A stretch of 8,231 bases of DNA, taken from positions 1 to 8,231 of the forward strand of contig JAFLUJ010000300.1 of NCBI GenBank assembly GCA_022511485.1. Reading direction: 5' to 3'. The notes beneath the pieces were generated by a model. The model saw only the letters and a program-made list of their open reading frames with translations. It was not told the DNA's origin and did no database searches. Of the stretch, positions 6,839-8,231 are shown piece by piece; position 1 is the first letter of the stretch; each line of letters begins with the position of its first letter. Origin of the DNA: Oscillospiraceae bacterium (GTDB taxonomy: Bacteria; Bacillota; Clostridia; Oscillospirales; Ruminococcaceae). Made by a program: the position numbers and the translations under genes.

Positions 6839-7765
6839 TCACCTGACAGCTTCAAGATCGTCAAGACTATATGGAGTTTGCTGATATACACAATAGTTGA
6901 GCCAGTTTGAAAATAACAGATTTGCGTGAGCTCTCCAGTTAAATGCAGGAGGCTGGGACGGATCGTCATAGGGAAAATAATGTCTGGGGAGATTTATGGG
7001 CAGTCCCTTATCCTTGTCACGGAAATACTCATTTGCAAGAGTGAACCGGTCATATTCAAAATGTCCCATAATAAAAAACTGCCGCTCAGTGTGGTCGGCG
7101 ATTATGCACACTCCCGATTCCGATGAGGAAGCAAGAATTTTAAGCTCCCGTACCTTTTCAATATCTATACGCTTTATTTCCGTGTGACGGGAATGTGGGA
7201 CAAAAAACTTCTCATCAAAGCCGCGAAGCAGCGGATAGTTTGAGACCTCCGCCTTGTGGGGAAATATCCCGAACATCTTATGAGGGAGGTCATATTTGGG
7301 GATACCGTAATGATAATGAAGTCCCGCCTGAGCTCCCCAGCAGATATGCATTACAGAGTAGACATTGCTTTTTGACCATTCCATAATATCGCAAAGCTCC
7401 TTCCAGTAGTCCACGTCCTCAAAGGGAAGCTGCTCTACCGGAGCTCCTGTTATTATAAGACCGTCAAATCGCTGATCCTTAACATCGTCAAATACCTTAT
7501 AAAACTTTGTAAGATGCTCAATGGAAGTGTTTTTCGTGACATGGCTTGCCATCTGGATAAGCTCAATATCCACCTGCAAGGGAGTGTTTGAGAGAAGCCG
7601 GAGTATCTGGGTCTCGGTCTCTATTTTTTTTGGCATAAGATTTATTATTGCAATTTTCAGAGGACGTATGTCCTGTCTTTCTGCCGTAGTGCTTGGCATA
7701 ACAAAGATGTTTTCCTTATTCAGCACAGAATAAGCAGGAAGATTGTTTGGTATGTTAATTGGCAT
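6839..7765 (-). CDS. metA: Homoserine O-acyltransferase MetA, predicted acetyl-CoA specific
   Basis: This 308-residue protein matches MetA over its full length (E. coli MetA has 309). It transfers an acyl group from acyl-CoA to the hydroxyl of L-homoserine, the first committed step of methionine synthesis in the cytoplasm. It has the N-terminal PLKIAIINLMPKKIETE block, the nucleophile C142 (HICWG), and H235 and E237 (GHFEYD) of the catalytic triad, plus the conserved NYPLLRGF and NWLNY regions. Residue 111 is Glu (TGAPVEQLPFE), where E. coli has Gly. In studied Bacillus-type enzymes Glu here goes with acetyl-CoA use, so the likely product is O-acetylhomoserine. The ATG at 7763-7765 is chosen because GGAGG lies eight bases upstream and MPINIPNNLP aligns with the family N-terminus; the frame is open further upstream, but that stretch is antisensical to the family. 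The start overlaps the preceding gene by 11 bases. No S-box is seen, since the upstream sequence is coding. Confidence 0.96.
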   Translation of the reverse strand: MPINIPNNLPAYSVLNKENIFVMPSTTAERQDIRPLKIAIINLMPKKIETETQILRLLSNTPLQVDIELIQMASHVTKNTSIEHLTKFYKVFDDVKDQRFDGLIITGAPVEQLPFEDVDYWKELCDIMEWSKSNVYSVMHICWGAQAGLHYHYGIPKYDLPHKMFGIFPHKAEVSNYPLLRGFDEKFFVPHSRHTEIKRIDIEKVRELKILASSSESGVCIIADHTERQFFIMGHFEYDRFTLANEYFRDKDKGLPINLPRHYFPYDDPSQPPAFNWRAHANLLFSNWLNYCVYQQTPYSLDDLEAVR

Positions 7766-8231
7766 TGTCCGTTCCTCCGTTGGAAGTATTCTTATAAATT
7801 GTGTCACGCTCAGGCTTCTGAACCGTACCTGTATAGGCGGTAACATTATTTGAAAAAGGAGTATCAGCAGTAGAAATGGCGGAAGCCGATGATGTTTCGG
7901 AAAGGGTATCCGGAACAGTCGTATCATCAGCAGGGATCGGTTCCATAGTCTGAACAGTGGCAGTGACTGTTTCAGTGACCTCATCGCCCTCCGGGGTCTC
8001 TGTTGCAGACGTCTCCGCAGAGCCTGACCCGGTTTCGGATTCTGTTTCCGGCGGAGCTGTGGTAGTAGTGGTCATAGGAGTATCCGCAGTGATCCCCTGT
8101 ACCTTTCCCACTGTGGGAACAGTAGCCATTGTATCAGCGCCAACTCCGTCTGCTCCTCTGAAACGATAATACCTGTCGCTGTTTGTTGTTTCGCTTTCAG
8201 TGGATGTATATGTTTCCATATACTGACTGTA
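7755..8231 (-). CDS. C-terminal low-complexity Thr/Ser/Glu-rich tail of an unidentified protein (5' end outside window)
   Basis: The frame is open from the window edge to the TAA at 7755-7757 and shows 158 residues. There is an ATG at 8217-8219, but no Shine-Dalgarno precedes it and the frame continues upstream as YSQY, so the gene most likely starts outside the window. The visible part begins with a Tyr-rich patch (YSQYMETYTSTES, DRYYRFRGADG), followed by a long Thr/Ser/Glu/Pro-rich stretch with TTTTTAPPETESETG and no predicted membrane segment, cysteine or catalytic motif. Such tails in clostridial proteins are usually extracytoplasmic and disordered, for example at the end of penicillin-binding or other exported proteins; which protein this is cannot be told from the tail. 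Its end overlaps metA by 11 bases, so the two are probably cotranscribed. Confidence 0.7.
   Translation of the reverse strand, partial: YSQYMETYTSTESETTNSDRYYRFRGADGVGADTMATVPTVGKVQGITADTPMTTTTTAPPETESETGSGSAETSATETPEGDEVTETVTATVQTMEPIPADDTTVPDTLSETSSASAISTADTPFSNNVTAYTGTVQKPERDTIYKNTSNGGTDNAN
7774..7778 (-). promoter_or_regulatory. metA ribosome-binding site, inside the upstream gene
   Basis: The minus strand reads GGAGG, eight bases before the metA ATG. It lies within the final codons of the upstream Thr/Ser-rich gene, so ribosomes finishing that gene at 7755 pass directly over it. This arrangement favours translational coupling. Confidence 0.8.

Noticed and set aside
7766..7984. N-terminal extension of metA to an ATG at 7984 (381 residues)
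   Set aside because: The extra residues match nothing in the MetA family and overlap the upstream gene in another frame. The ATG at 7765 has GGAGG upstream and gives the family's normal length.
8217..8219. ATG at 8219 as the true start of the Thr/Ser-rich gene
   Set aside because: The 12 bases before it contain no ribosome-binding site and the frame stays open to the window edge, so a start further upstream is more likely.

Overview
The window looks like a chromosomal segment of a Gram-positive gut or rumen anaerobe of the Clostridia, most like a Ruminococcus-type Oscillospiraceae. This is inferred from strong GGAGG ribosome-binding sites, near-consensus SigA-type promoters, Thr/Ser/Glu-rich extracellular linkers, a large surface protein with a membrane-tail anchor, and a Firmicutes-type MetA. 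No rRNA, tRNA, mobile element or CRISPR array is visible.

Layout. Positions 1-2225 (minus strand) hold one continuous reading frame that fuses a xylose-isomerase-like TIM barrel (sugar phosphate isomerase/epimerase, AP endonuclease 2 family) to an AMP-forming acyl-CoA synthetase; its 3' end lies beyond position 1. Positions 2226-2578 are a divergent intergenic region with two good promoters facing apart: one for the fusion gene (minus) and one for the adhesin (plus), the latter with a leader of roughly 160 nt that carries a hairpin. Positions 2579-6763 (plus) encode a 1394-residue secreted surface protein: signal peptide, GLUG-type beta-helix with a cysteine in most coils, a series of MBG/YDG/Ig-like modules, a Pro/Glu/Asp-rich stalk, and a C-terminal membrane segment with a Lys-rich tail but no LPXTG. 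A hairpin at 6780-6812 ends this gene and, read the other way, the convergent metA gene. Positions 6839-7765 (minus) encode MetA, with an intact Cys-His-Glu triad and Glu at position 111, which predicts acetyl-CoA rather than succinyl-CoA use. The metA start overlaps by 11 nt the end of an upstream minus-strand gene (7755-8231, 5' end outside the window), of which only a low-complexity Thr/Ser/Glu-rich tail is visible.

Function. The genes do not form one obvious pathway. The adhesin is a monocistronic unit bounded by its own promoter and a terminator. MetA performs the first committed step of methionine synthesis and appears translationally coupled to the unidentified tail protein. The least ordinary object is the TIM barrel-acyl-CoA synthetase fusion: both halves keep their active-site signatures, and nothing in the window tells what substrate they share.
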